From JBJXFK01 sp046155505 (GTDB lineage: Bacteria > Planctomycetota > Phycisphaerae > UBA1845 > Fen-1342), in contig JBJXFK010000129.1 of NCBI GenBank assembly GCA_046155505.1, forward strand, positions 1 through 55,842: 55,842 nt of DNA, in the 5' to 3' direction. The position numbers and the translations under genes are program-made. Positions 32,053 to 41,273 of this stretch are shown one piece after another. The notes under the pieces are model-generated. The model made no database searches. It was not told the origin of the DNA and worked only from the letters and a program-made list of their open reading frames with translations. Within the stretch, counting starts at the first letter, position 1, and the number at the start of each line of letters is the position of its first letter.

Positions 32053-33972
32053 ATGAGCGATAAAGTCCTCGCCTATTCCGAGCCGCGTCAATCGACGCTC
32101 TATGACCGCCGCAAGCAGGCTCCGACGCCGCGAGCCGCGAACAACGCGGCGTATTGGCGGATGCTCGCGCTGGTTTGGCCGCACCGACTGGCGATGCTCT
32201 GGGGCTTGCTGCTGGGCATCGGTGCCGCGTTTTCATACGCGGCCAGCCTGGGCGGCATCATGCCGGTGCTGAAAGTCGTCGTCGAGCAAGAAAGCCTGCA
32301 CGCCTGGTTGCTCGAACGGGCGCAGCGGGCAGGCGACACGTTTGGGCCGGTGCTGACGTGGCTCGCAGGTTTTCTACCCAGCGAGAATTCGGCGGACGCC
32401 CGGCTGCAAACCGTCTACTGGCTGCTCGGCGTGTTGCTGGCGATGAACGTCATCGGCAATCTCTGCCGCGTCTATTCGCAATATCTCGTGCTCTGGGCGT
32501 CGCAGCGCGCGATGATGGACCTGCGCCGCAAGATGTACCGCAAATCACTGCATGTGCAGGTGCTTGACCTCACCGGCGAAGTCTCGGGCCGCATCAGCCA
32601 GTTCATGTCCGACTCGCGCGAAATGTTCATCGGCATCACCACGCTCTTCGGCAAAGTCGCCCGCGAGCCGCTGAAGGCGATCTGCGTCTTTGGCGTCGCA
32701 CTCTTCATCGATTGGCGGCTCACGCTGCTCGTCGTCGCCATCGCGCCGCCGGCGCTGGGCATTCTCTGGTATTTCGGCCGCAAAGTGCGCAAGGCGGCGG
32801 TTCGATTGCTCGAAGGATATGGCATCATGCTCGGCGCGCTCGAAGAGACGCTGCACGGCATCGATGCGGTGAAAGCGCACGGTCGCGAGGCCCACGAGCG
32901 CCGACGCATGTGGGGCCTCGAACGCCGCATGATGCGCGAGTCGCTGCGGCTGGCGTGGATCGAGGCGATCAGCTCGCCATTGATCGAGGTCGTCGGCATC
33001 TCGATTGCCGCGGGTGCGATCGTCTGGCTCGCGGGGCAGACGCTGCACGGCCAGATGGAGTCGAGCCACCTGATGACGATGGTGCTGCTGATCGCGGCGA
33101 TGCTCGATCCGATCCGCAAAGTGGCCAACGTCTACAACGTCGTGCAGCGCAGCGGCGGTGCGGCGGTGCGCGTGTTCGGCTTCCTCGATCAGGAGGAAGA
33201 GCATTCGCCCGAGCGGCCCAAGGCGCTGACCGGCACCGGCCCACGCGAGGTGCGATTCGAAAATCTGGAGTTCCGCTATTCGGCGGAGCAATCGCCGCCG
33301 GCGCTCAGCAACGTGTCGCTGCATGTGAAGGCCGGCGAGTGCGTGGCGCTGGTCGGGCCGAACGGCAGCGGCAAGAGCACGATTTTGAAGATGTTGCCGC
33401 GATTTTTGAAGCCGCAACAGGGCCGAATTCTGGTCGACGGCATCGACGTGACGCAGCTCAGCCTGCGTTCGCTGCGGCTGGAGATCTCGGTCGTCGCGCA
33501 GCGGCCGGTGATTTTTGCGCGCTCGATTCGCGAGAATATCGCGTATGGCTATCCCGATGCGACGGATGAGCAGGTTCGTGATGCGGCACGCAAGGCGTTC
33601 GCGGCCGAGTTCATCGACAACCTGCCGGAGAAGTACGACACGGTCGCGGGCGAGTTCGGCACGAGCCTCTCAGGGGGCCAGCGGCAACGCTTGGCCATCG
33701 CGCGGGCGTTCCTGAAGCCTGCGTCGATCCTCGTTTTCGACGAGGCGACGAGCGAAATCGACGCCGAGAGCGAGCAGAAGATTCACGAAGCGCTCGATGA
33801 GCTGCGACGCGGCAAGACGACGTTTTTGATTGCGCATCGTCACACGGTGATGGACTTGGCCGACCGCATCGTGGTGATGGACGGCGGGCGAATCGTCGAT
33901 GTGGGCACGCGCGAGGAGTTGCTGGCGCGGTGTCCGCTGTTTGTGGCGCTGTACCGATCACCGGGGGCGTAG
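32053..33972 (+). CDS. ABC transporter, MsbA-like fused permease and ATPase
   Basis: 639 residues, a half-transporter that should work as a homodimer. The N-terminal membrane domain (about 40-370) has six helices. The ATPase domain has Walker A GPNGSGKST (435-443), the Q-loop VAQRP, signature LSGGQ (539-543), Walker B ILVFDE (559-564) and H595. The D-loop is SEID instead of the common SALD. Closest in type are lipid or oligosaccharide exporters such as MsbA. The start at ATG 32053 follows a weak site; the frame is open further upstream, but that part overlaps the previous gene. Confidence 0.92.
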   Translation: MSDKVLAYSEPRQSTLYDRRKQAPTPRAANNAAYWRMLALVWPHRLAMLWGLLLGIGAAFSYAASLGGIMPVLKVVVEQESLHAWLLERAQRAGDTFGPVLTWLAGFLPSENSADARLQTVYWLLGVLLAMNVIGNLCRVYSQYLVLWASQRAMMDLRRKMYRKSLHVQVLDLTGEVSGRISQFMSDSREMFIGITTLFGKVAREPLKAICVFGVALFIDWRLTLLVVAIAPPALGILWYFGRKVRKAAVRLLEGYGIMLGALEETLHGIDAVKAHGREAHERRRMWGLERRMMRESLRLAWIEAISSPLIEVVGISIAAGAIVWLAGQTLHGQMESSHLMTMVLLIAAMLDPIRKVANVYNVVQRSGGAAVRVFGFLDQEEEHSPERPKALTGTGPREVRFENLEFRYSAEQSPPALSNVSLHVKAGECVALVGPNGSGKSTILKMLPRFLKPQQGRILVDGIDVTQLSLRSLRLEISVVAQRPVIFARSIRENIAYGYPDATDEQVRDAARKAFAAEFIDNLPEKYDTVAGEFGTSLSGGQRQRLAIARAFLKPASILVFDEATSEIDAESEQKIHEALDELRRGKTTFLIAHRHTVMDLADRIVVMDGGRIVDVGTREELLARCPLFVALYRSPGA

Positions 33973-33993
33973 AGCAGTTCACTCGGTCGCGGT

Positions 33994-36675
33994 CTATGGT
34001 TCATCACACGCAATGCCGAATCGACTCAAGAGCACGGCAAGATCGCTGAGCCCCACGACGCCATCAAGATCAAAGTCTGCGCCCTGGCCGTGACCGCTCA
34101 CCCCGAACCGCCACAGCAAGATGGCCAAATCTGTCAGGTCGATGATACGGTCGTCGGTAAGGTCGCCGACGCATGGGGTCTGGGCACACGGGCGCGCCTC
34201 GACGATGTTGCTCGCTTGGCGACCATCGGTGAAACCGATCGTTCCAGCGAACAGCAGGCGATCCGGCGTAGCGCTATCGCCGTCGTCGTCCCACGCATGA
34301 ATCGAAGTAACCGTGTCGTCATGACCAAAATCACTGCTCGTAGTGAATATCGCGATTTCCTGCCACGCATTGGATTGCCATTCGAAGAATCGGACTCGTA
34401 TGCCGTCAGACGGGCTTGGTAGGCGTTGCTCGGTCACGGCGATCAGCCGTGTCGGCGCATCAAGACCTCGGGCAGTCCTCCACTGCGTCAGCACGCGCAG
34501 CGGACCAGTGAAGCCGGCGCTCATGTTATGCCATGCCGAACCGTCCCAACGCGCGATCCCGTTTGTAAACACTCCGCCAGCGAGTGCGACGTCTCCGTAG
34601 ACAATGAGCTGCGGTAGTGCAGGACCAATCGCGTCCGGATCCCACGCAAGCATCGAAACCGCAGAGCCGGCGAGCGCGATCCCCGAACCCAGCGATTCCC
34701 ATACGACGCCGTTCCAGCGCGCGATTCCAGGCGTGGATCGCGTCCCCGACATCGTAAAGTTACCTGCAGCGATCAGGCGCGCACCTTGCGGACCAGAACC
34801 GTCGAAGTCGAATGCCAGCAATGCGCCGACTGCGCCGTTGAAGCCCTGGTCGAGCGCCCGCCAATTCTGGCCGTTCCAAACTGCGATGCGGTTGAGTAGC
34901 GTGCTTCCACTGGCCGTGAAGGCTCCGCCCGCGACAATTTCACCGGCGAGCGGGCCGGTGCCGTCGCGATCCCACGCCGCAAGCGCGGTGACGGTACCAT
35001 TGAGGCCGCTGCCGAGCGTACGCCAAGTCGTGCCGTCCCAACTTCCGATGCCGCCCGTGTTGGTCGAACCGACCCGAGTAAGTGTTCCACCGACGAAAAG
35101 GTCGCGACCGATCGGTCCGGTCCACGCGCTCCCCGGCGAACACATATCGAGAATACGCCCGATCACGCCCTCCGCCATCGTTGACCAATCGCCATCGACA
35201 TGCGCAGCGATGTTGTTCGCAACTTGAAAATTGCAGTTTAGGAACGCGCCGCCGGCCACTAAAGTCGGTGCCTCATCCGCAGCGTCGCCGCGTTGCCAAG
35301 AGTGCAGGCATTCGACCCGCACGGGGTTGGAGCCGTGCTCGGGGCCCGCTACCGGGCCAATTCCCGAGCCTGTCCCGATCCAGCGCGTGCCGGTCCACTG
35401 GGCGAAGTACTGCACATACTGCGTGCCGGCGACGTAGAAATCGCCCGACGCAAAGAGGGATTCCGATTGCGGCCCGTCGCCGTCGGGATCGAATGTGATG
35501 ACTGCCTTCACGTCGTCATCGTCGACAACATTGCCGAGCCCAGACGCCATTGGGAGCCACGCAGCCCCGTCCCACTGTAGGATGTGCCGCGATGCGTGAG
35601 TACTAGAAAGTTGCCCGCCGGCCACAATACGAGAATTGAGCGGGCCGTCTCCGTCGGGATCCCAGGTCGTTACCGACCTGACGGCACCGCCACTCGCAAG
35701 CCGAAGGAAGCCATCGCACGACGCCCAGACGTTTCCGTCCCAGCGTGCGGTCGGAGTCGACAAAAAAGCCCCTCCGGAAGACGAGAAGTTCCCGACTGCG
35801 ACCAGTTGTGAGGGCGCTTCGCCAGCACCGTCCGGATCCCAAACAGTCAGTTCACTCACATGTTGACCGGACGGACCCAATCCGCTGCCAAGCGGAACCC
35901 AGCCTCCATTCTGATAGGTTGCGATGTTTCGTGCCGAAACGCCTCCTGCCACTGCGAAAGTACCTGCGGCGTACAAGTGTGCTCGTTCGTCGCCGGGGCC
36001 ATCCGCGTCCCAAACGGTCAGCGCGCCGACGACAGTCGAGGCGTTGTCGGGGCCGCAGCCACCGATGTCTTGCCATGACGTCCCGTTCCACGCAGCGATT
36101 CGAGATGCGGGTGTACCGCCCGCGCTGGTGAAGTATCCGCCTGCGACGACGAGTGGCGGCAGAACCCCGTCGCCGTCCGGATCCCACTGCGTCAGTGAGA
36201 TCACGCGGTTGTTCATCCCTTCACCCATTGGGTGCCAGTGCGCCCCGTCGAATCGCGCGATGTTGAGAGCGCCGACATAGTCGATCGACGTGAACTCGCC
36301 GCCCGCGATGAGTTGCGACGGCTCTGGGCCTTCACCGTCCGGGTCCCACGAGGCCATGCTGTACACAACGCCGTACAAGCTGCTGCTCAGAGCCGACCAT
36401 TCCTGACCATCCCAACATGCGACTCCGGGTGTGTTGACCGCACCGGCTGACGTGAAGCCGCCACCGACGACCAGACAAGTCGGCCTCGGACCCGGGCCAT
36501 CGGGATCCCACTTCGTCATGCAATACCCGATCCAACTCAAGCCGGTCGGATCGCCGATTCGTGTGTCAAACTCGAGGCAGGTTTGTGCAGTCACCGGACG
36601 CGCGAGGGTGCCCAGTGCGATCAGAACGACGATCGAGATGAGCCGTCGCTCGATGGACCACGCAGCATTCATCAT
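33994..36675 (-). CDS. Large secreted protein with 14 propeller-like repeats and dockerin-like tail
   Basis: 893 residues. After a signal peptide (cleavage near PVTAQ, about 31) come about 14 repeats of roughly 55-60 residues of the form WDPDGxGPxxxxLIAGGxFTxxG ... IAxWNGxxWxxLGxG. The acidic WDPDGDGP turns could bind calcium. Fourteen units would suit two seven-bladed beta-propellers. The C-terminus holds two dockerin-like EF-hand helices (DLTDDRIIDLTDLAILLWRFG and DLDGVVGLSDLAVLLSRFG). ATG 36675 or 36672 follows GTGGAG. The gene converges on the ABC transporter with a 21-bp gap. Confidence 0.85.
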   Translation of the reverse strand: MMNAAWSIERRLISIVVLIALGTLARPVTAQTCLEFDTRIGDPTGLSWIGYCMTKWDPDGPGPRPTCLVVGGGFTSAGAVNTPGVACWDGQEWSALSSSLYGVVYSMASWDPDGEGPEPSQLIAGGEFTSIDYVGALNIARFDGAHWHPMGEGMNNRVISLTQWDPDGDGVLPPLVVAGGYFTSAGGTPASRIAAWNGTSWQDIGGCGPDNASTVVGALTVWDADGPGDERAHLYAAGTFAVAGGVSARNIATYQNGGWVPLGSGLGPSGQHVSELTVWDPDGAGEAPSQLVAVGNFSSSGGAFLSTPTARWDGNVWASCDGFLRLASGGAVRSVTTWDPDGDGPLNSRIVAGGQLSSTHASRHILQWDGAAWLPMASGLGNVVDDDDVKAVITFDPDGDGPQSESLFASGDFYVAGTQYVQYFAQWTGTRWIGTGSGIGPVAGPEHGSNPVRVECLHSWQRGDAADEAPTLVAGGAFLNCNFQVANNIAAHVDGDWSTMAEGVIGRILDMCSPGSAWTGPIGRDLFVGGTLTRVGSTNTGGIGSWDGTTWRTLGSGLNGTVTALAAWDRDGTGPLAGEIVAGGAFTASGSTLLNRIAVWNGQNWRALDQGFNGAVGALLAFDFDGSGPQGARLIAAGNFTMSGTRSTPGIARWNGVVWESLGSGIALAGSAVSMLAWDPDAIGPALPQLIVYGDVALAGGVFTNGIARWDGSAWHNMSAGFTGPLRVLTQWRTARGLDAPTRLIAVTEQRLPSPSDGIRVRFFEWQSNAWQEIAIFTTSSDFGHDDTVTSIHAWDDDGDSATPDRLLFAGTIGFTDGRQASNIVEARPCAQTPCVGDLTDDRIIDLTDLAILLWRFGVSGHGQGADFDLDGVVGLSDLAVLLSRFGIACDEP

Positions 36676-36919
36676 GCAACTCCACGAAAGAGACGGGGCG
36701 CGATTCGGTCACCACGGCGCACGTCGAACAATGTCCGCGAGCGCGCCGCGCATCCGCCGTCGTCGAAGACGGTGGAATGATGTTCTCATGACAAATTACA
36801 GTGTTCGAGGCACGCTGGCAACACAAAAATCGATTTGCTGTGCGAAATCCCCGACGTCCGGCTCGTCGGCACCGATCGCATCTCTTGCTTGCAAACGATT
36901 CCCGCTACACACTTCCGCG

Positions 36920-38221
36920 ATGAGCGAAGCCCGAGCCAGCGAGAGCCGACATCGCGTCCTCATCATCGGCGGCGGCTTTGGCGGCCTTTATCTCGCCAAG
37001 TCCCTCCGCCGTGCGCCCGTTGACGTGACGCTCATCGACCGCCGCAACTTCCACCTGTTCCAGCCGCTGCTCTATCAGGTCGCCACCGGCGGCCTGTCGC
37101 CTGCGAATATCGCCGCTCCGCTGCGCTGCATACTGAAATCGCAGCGCAACGCCCATGTCGTCCTCGGCGATGTGACCGCGATTGACACGAACGCCCGCAT
37201 CGTCGGCCTCGCCGACGGCGGCGAATTCCCGTTCGACACGCTGGTCGTCGCGGCGGGCGTCGGGAACAACTACTTCGGCAACGACCAATGGGAGCCGCAC
37301 GCGCCGGGGCTGAAATCGCTCGAAGAAGCCACCGAAATCCGCCGCCGCATCTTGCTCGCCTTCGAGCGTGCCGAACGCGAAGACGATCACGGCCGCGCAC
37401 GCCAGTGGCTCACGTTCTGCGTCATCGGCGGCGGACCGACCGGCGTCGAACTCGCGGGCACGCTGGCGGAGATCGCCCGCCACACGCTGCGGCGCGAGTT
37501 CCGCCGCATCAACCCGGCCGACGCGACGGTCACACTGATCGAAGCCGGCGAGCGCATCCTGCCCAGCTATGACCCGATCAGTTCTGAGCGCGCCGCCGAC
37601 AGCCTGCGCCGCCTCGGCGTTGTGTTGCGAATGAACACGCGCGTGACGGACGTGCAGCCCGGCGTCGTGCGGCTGCGCAGCGGCGAAGTCAATGAATCGC
37701 TCGCCGCACACACGGTGCTTTGGAGTGCCGGCGTGCAAGGTTCGCCGCTGGGGCGCATGCTCGCCGAGCAAACCGGCTGCGAGCTGGATCGCATGGGGCG
37801 GGTGATGGTCGGCGGCGATTGCACGATCGTCGGGTATCCTCACATCTATGTCATCGGCGATCTGGCCCACTTTCGCGGCCCAGGCGGCAAGCCGCTGCCC
37901 GGCGTCGCCCCGGTCGCGATGCAGCAGGGTCGCTACGTCGCGCAGCAGATCATGTCGCGCCTGCGTAGCGTCTCGCTCGACCCGTTCGTGTATGACGACA
38001 AGGGCAGCATGGCCACGATCGGCCGCAACGCCGCCGTCGCCGAGATTCGCGGCTGGAAATTCAGTGGTTACATCGCGTGGCTCGCATGGCTGTTCATTCA
38101 CATCGTGTTCTTGATCGAGTTCCAGAACCGGCTGCTGGTGCTCGTGCAGTGGGCGTGGAACTATTTCACTTGGGCGCGATCAGCGCGGCTCATTACGGAG
38201 CCACCGCGACCGCGGGAATAA
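36920..38221 (+). CDS. ndh: Type II NADH dehydrogenase (NDH-2)
   Basis: 433 residues. FAD-binding GGGFGGLYLAKSL (17-29) and NADH-binding VIGGGPTGVELAGTLAE (about 166-182) are clear. NFHLFQPLLYQVATGGLSP is the NDH-2 quinone-side region, and YVIGDLAHF is the second FAD motif. A C-terminal hydrophobic segment (YIAWLAWLFIHIVFLIEF) anchors it to the membrane. It passes electrons from NADH to quinone without pumping protons, alongside the complex I implied by the nuoN-like gene at the window end. The start at ATG 36920 fits the family; the frame is open far upstream with no homology. Confidence 0.9.
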   Translation: MSEARASESRHRVLIIGGGFGGLYLAKSLRRAPVDVTLIDRRNFHLFQPLLYQVATGGLSPANIAAPLRCILKSQRNAHVVLGDVTAIDTNARIVGLADGGEFPFDTLVVAAGVGNNYFGNDQWEPHAPGLKSLEEATEIRRRILLAFERAEREDDHGRARQWLTFCVIGGGPTGVELAGTLAEIARHTLRREFRRINPADATVTLIEAGERILPSYDPISSERAADSLRRLGVVLRMNTRVTDVQPGVVRLRSGEVNESLAAHTVLWSAGVQGSPLGRMLAEQTGCELDRMGRVMVGGDCTIVGYPHIYVIGDLAHFRGPGGKPLPGVAPVAMQQGRYVAQQIMSRLRSVSLDPFVYDDKGSMATIGRNAAVAEIRGWKFSGYIAWLAWLFIHIVFLIEFQNRLLVLVQWAWNYFTWARSARLITEPPRPRE

Positions 38222-38264
38222 TCGCGGGCACGCGGTACTTCGCACCGGTTCGCGCGAATCAACA

Positions 38265-38434
38265 CGTAGGTTGGGCACCGCCCAACATTCGCCGCCGCTT
38301 GCAACAGCGCATCAATTGGCGAACAACGCGGGCCATTCCGCGCTCTCTCGTGCCGAGACGAATGGCGGGCGATGCCCACCCTACGCCGCCAACTGCGCGC
38401 ATGTGCGAAATGGTGGGCGATGCCCACCCTATGC
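38265..38434. repeat. P3-family cluster, three arms
   Basis: CGTAGGTTGGGCACCGCCCA at 38265, then ATGGCGGGCGATGCCCACCC at about 38361 and ATGGTGGGCGATGCCCACCC at about 38410. The last two are direct copies of the same arm, so the right arm has been duplicated. The array fills most of the space between two convergent genes. Confidence 0.83.
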
Positions 38435-38475
38435 GTACCACACGCACGCCCATACCGGTTGCTCTCGCCTCATCC

Positions 38476-39573
38476 CTACTCCCGCGCAACTTGGCCGCAT
38501 TCCAAGTCCAGCAATCGCTGCTTACGCCACAAGCCGCCGCCATAGCCGGTGAGTTGCCCATTCGACCCGATCACACGATGGCACGGAATCAAGATCGCGA
38601 TGCGGTTGTCGCCATTCGCCGCCGCCACGGCGCGCACCGCCGAGCGCTGCCCGATCGCCGCCGCCACCTGTGCATAGCTGCGCGTCTCGCCGTACCCGAT
38701 CGCCCGCAGCTCGCGCCACACCCGCTCCTGAAATGGTGTACCGCATGTCACGAGTGGCGTTTCGAATTCGCTGCGCTTGCCGTCGAAATACTCGGCCAAC
38801 TCGTGCTCAACTTGCCGAATCACCGTGTGATCGCCCGCCACGACTGGCCGCCCGAGCCGCGAGCGCACCCGCACAATGTTCGTCGCCAGCATCCGCCGAT
38901 CCACAAACTCCAGCAGCGCCAGCCCCTCATCGCACGCGATCGCCAGCATCGACCCCAGCGGCGTGCTCAGCCACCGCGCCACCAGCGGCGTAAGCCCGCG
39001 CCGCGCGGCCTCGCCTGGCGTCGTGCCAAATAGCTCCTCCACCGCCTTGCGCAACCCGCTTTCCGAATCAAACCCGCCGCTGCCCACCGCGCTGGTCACC
39101 GCCGCTCCGTCGCGCAGCGCGAGCAGCGCCTGTCCGACGCGCTGCGCCCGCGACAGACCTTGCAGCGTCGCACCCAATCGGTCCTTGAAGAATCGCGACG
39201 CGGTCGAGGGGTGTACGCCGACGCGGCGAATGTCGTCGCTGGTCAATACTCGCATGGGTTCTCCGATCAAGATTTCGAGCAGCCGCCGCGCCCAGCGCGG
39301 AGCCGAATTGGGCGGATCAAGCGGGCGACAACGCATGCATGGCCGGAAGCCGCGCAGCAGCGCCTCGCGCGTCGATTGATAGAACTCGCAGTTTCGCCGC
39401 TGCGGCACGCGGGCCGGGCAACCCGGACGACAGAACACGCCGGTGGTCTTCACCCCGACCAGGAACGCGCCGGCGAGCGACGCATCGCGCCGCCGAACCG
39501 CGGCATACATCGCGCCGGGCGTCAGCCGCCCTTTGTCGTACGAACGCGGGTCATGTGCGATCGGCGTCATCAT
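38476..39573 (-). CDS. ada: Ada-type methyltransferase and regulator
   Basis: 365 residues with all three Ada parts. The N-terminal zinc/methyl-acceptor domain has FCRPGCPARVPQRRNCEFY and GFRPCMRC, giving zinc ligands C48, C52, C79 and C82, with C48 as the expected methyl-phosphotriester acceptor. An AraC-type helix-turn-helix follows (VHPSTASRFFKDRLGATLQ). The C-terminal MGMT domain has the active-site IPCHRVIG with C331 and GYGGGLWRKQRLLDLE. The protein removes methyl groups from DNA and activates the adaptive response once methylated. No separate alkA or alkB gene is next to it. Confidence 0.94.
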   Translation of the reverse strand: MMTPIAHDPRSYDKGRLTPGAMYAAVRRRDASLAGAFLVGVKTTGVFCRPGCPARVPQRRNCEFYQSTREALLRGFRPCMRCRPLDPPNSAPRWARRLLEILIGEPMRVLTSDDIRRVGVHPSTASRFFKDRLGATLQGLSRAQRVGQALLALRDGAAVTSAVGSGGFDSESGLRKAVEELFGTTPGEAARRGLTPLVARWLSTPLGSMLAIACDEGLALLEFVDRRMLATNIVRVRSRLGRPVVAGDHTVIRQVEHELAEYFDGKRSEFETPLVTCGTPFQERVWRELRAIGYGETRSYAQVAAAIGQRSAVRAVAAANGDNRIAILIPCHRVIGSNGQLTGYGGGLWRKQRLLDLECGQVARE

Positions 39574-39650
39574 GGTTGCAGTCTGCCACGCGGCAGGAAT
39601 TGCGGCTACAGCGCCGTTGACGTCAATGTCAGATTCGTGATAGACGAACT

Positions 39651-39743
39651 GTGCGCTGGGGGACCGGTGTCCTGGCCGGTCTTTCTTCAATTCGCATTTC
39701 ATTCAAGAAGAAAGACCGACCGGAGGTCGGTCCCCTAGGGCGA
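39651..39743. repeat. P1-family long palindrome
   Basis: GTGCGCTGGGGGACCGGTGT and GCCGGTCTTTCTTC on the left pair with AAGAAAGACCGACC and GGTCGGTCCCCTAGGGC on the right. Same design as 8177-8268. It lies upstream of ada, between ada and mog. Confidence 0.87.
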
Positions 39744-39749
39744 ACGATT

Positions 39750-39788
39750 CACTAGGCACTAGACACTCGGCACTAGGCACTATCCACT
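39750..39788. repeat. Heptamer-phased repeat (GGCACTn)
   Basis: CACTAGGCACTAGACACTCG and further units at 7-bp spacing, immediately after the P1 palindrome and reaching the mog stop codon. The same heptamer builds part of the arrays at 29101 and 45838. Confidence 0.78.
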
Positions 39789-40264
39789 CAATGCGGCTTC
39801 TCGCCGCGCAAAAACTGACACGCATGTCGCATCGCCGGCGTCAGCCAATCCAAGCATTCGCGCACGCCTTTCGTCGCTCCCGGCAGCCACACGACCAGCG
39901 TCCTGCCCGCGATCCCCGCTCCGCCGCGCGACAAAATGGACATCGCGGTTCGCTCAAATGCGTTCATCCGCATGATTTCGCCAAACCCCGGTAACGGTCG
40001 CTTAATCAGCGGCTCGATCGCCTCGGGCGTCACGTCGCGCTCGGCCACGCCTGTGCCGCCGGTGGTGATGATCAGCTCGCATCGCCCCAGCCATGCGGTC
40101 ACAACGCCGCGAATGCGATCGACGTCGTCCGGCACCGTCTCGCGATGCACCAGCACGCCATCGAGCGCGTGCAAATGCTCGATGATCGCCGGACCGCTCT
40201 TGTCGTCGGCAGTGCCGGCGGCACAGCGATCGGAAATCGTCAGGACCATGACGCGATTGCTCAT
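39788..40264 (-). CDS. mog: Molybdopterin adenylyltransferase / MoaB-Mog family
   Basis: 158 residues, single MoCF-binding domain. VLTISDRCAAGTADDKSGP (7-25), LIITTGGTGVAERDVTPEAI and GFGEIMRMN are diagnostic, and SRGGAGIAGRTLVVWLPGATKGVRE completes the fold. The family adenylates molybdopterin before molybdate insertion. By length and DxxGxD-type loop it fits Mog or MoaB; the two are hard to separate here. No other moa/moe gene is in the window. Confidence 0.92.
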   Translation of the reverse strand: MSNRVMVLTISDRCAAGTADDKSGPAIIEHLHALDGVLVHRETVPDDVDRIRGVVTAWLGRCELIITTGGTGVAERDVTPEAIEPLIKRPLPGFGEIMRMNAFERTAMSILSRGGAGIAGRTLVVWLPGATKGVRECLDWLTPAMRHACQFLRGEKPH

Positions 40265-40328
40265 TCACGCCAGTTTAGCGGGCAAGCGACCAATTCGTCG
40301 CGTCGATTTGGCCGATAGAAACGGCACG

Positions 40329-41273
40329 ATGAGACCCTGCGGAATCATGTTCCATCACTTCCACGGCGGCCGCCACACGGCCGGCCAGGGGTCGATTTCG
40401 GCCGACGAACTGACGGCGATGATCGAATCCATCGGCACTGAGCGCATCCTTTGCGCCCGCGAATTCCTGCAACGGGCCGAACGCGGCACGTTGCGCGACG
40501 ACAGCGTCTGCCTGACGTTCGATGACAACCTGAAATGCCAATTCGACATCGCTCGCCCCGTGCTCGCGCGCTTTCGATTGACCGCGTTCTGGTTTATCGC
40601 GACCGGCGTGTTTCGTGGTCGCCCGCAACCAGTGGAACTGCACCGCACATTTCGTGAGCGACACTTCGCCAGCATCGACGATTTTTACGGCGTGTTCGAC
40701 CTCGCCTGGCAGGCGTCGCCGCACGCCGCACACATTCAGCAGCGGCTCGCGAATTTCGATCCGCAATCATTTCTCAGCGAGTTTCCGTTCTACACGCTTG
40801 CCGATCGCCGCTACCGCTACATTCGCGACGAGATTCTGGGCGGCGCAGCGGCGACCGAAATTATTGACCAGATGATGCGTGACGCGCACGTCGATGCGAG
40901 TGCGCTCGCCGCCGATCTGTGGATGTCGCCCGAGCAAGTCTGCTCGCTGCATAGCGACGGCCACGTCATCGGCCTGCACACGCACACGCACCCGACGCGC
41001 GTCGCGTACCTCTCGCCCGCGGAGCAGGAGCGCGAGTATCGCGACAATTACATGCAGCTCATGGAACTGCTGGCCGAGCCGATTCGCGTGATGTCGCACC
41101 CGTGCAACTCGTATAGCGAGACGACGCTCGCGGTGCTGCGAAAACTCGGCATCGCGCTCGGCTTTCGCTCGAACATGGAGCTCTCGTCGCACGGCCCGCT
41201 CGAATTCCCGCGCGAGGATCACGCCAACGTTTTCGCCCGCATGCAAAAGGCCGCGACGGAAGAACGCCTGTGA
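40329..41273 (+). CDS. Polysaccharide deacetylase-family protein
   Basis: 314 residues. The NodB-type motifs are LTFDDNLKCQFDIARPVL (about 63-80; the two aspartates) and GLHTHTHP (about 217-224; metal-binding histidines). A further SHPCNSYSETTL motif lies near 258. The family removes N-acetyl or related groups from glycans or sugar nucleotides with a divalent metal. It ends overlapping the formyltransferase by GTGA, so the two probably act on the same amino sugar: deacetylation followed by formylation. That link is inference. Confidence 0.85.
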   Translation: MRPCGIMFHHFHGGRHTAGQGSISADELTAMIESIGTERILCAREFLQRAERGTLRDDSVCLTFDDNLKCQFDIARPVLARFRLTAFWFIATGVFRGRPQPVELHRTFRERHFASIDDFYGVFDLAWQASPHAAHIQQRLANFDPQSFLSEFPFYTLADRRYRYIRDEILGGAAATEIIDQMMRDAHVDASALAADLWMSPEQVCSLHSDGHVIGLHTHTHPTRVAYLSPAEQEREYRDNYMQLMELLAEPIRVMSHPCNSYSETTLAVLRKLGIALGFRSNMELSSHGPLEFPREDHANVFARMQKAATEERL

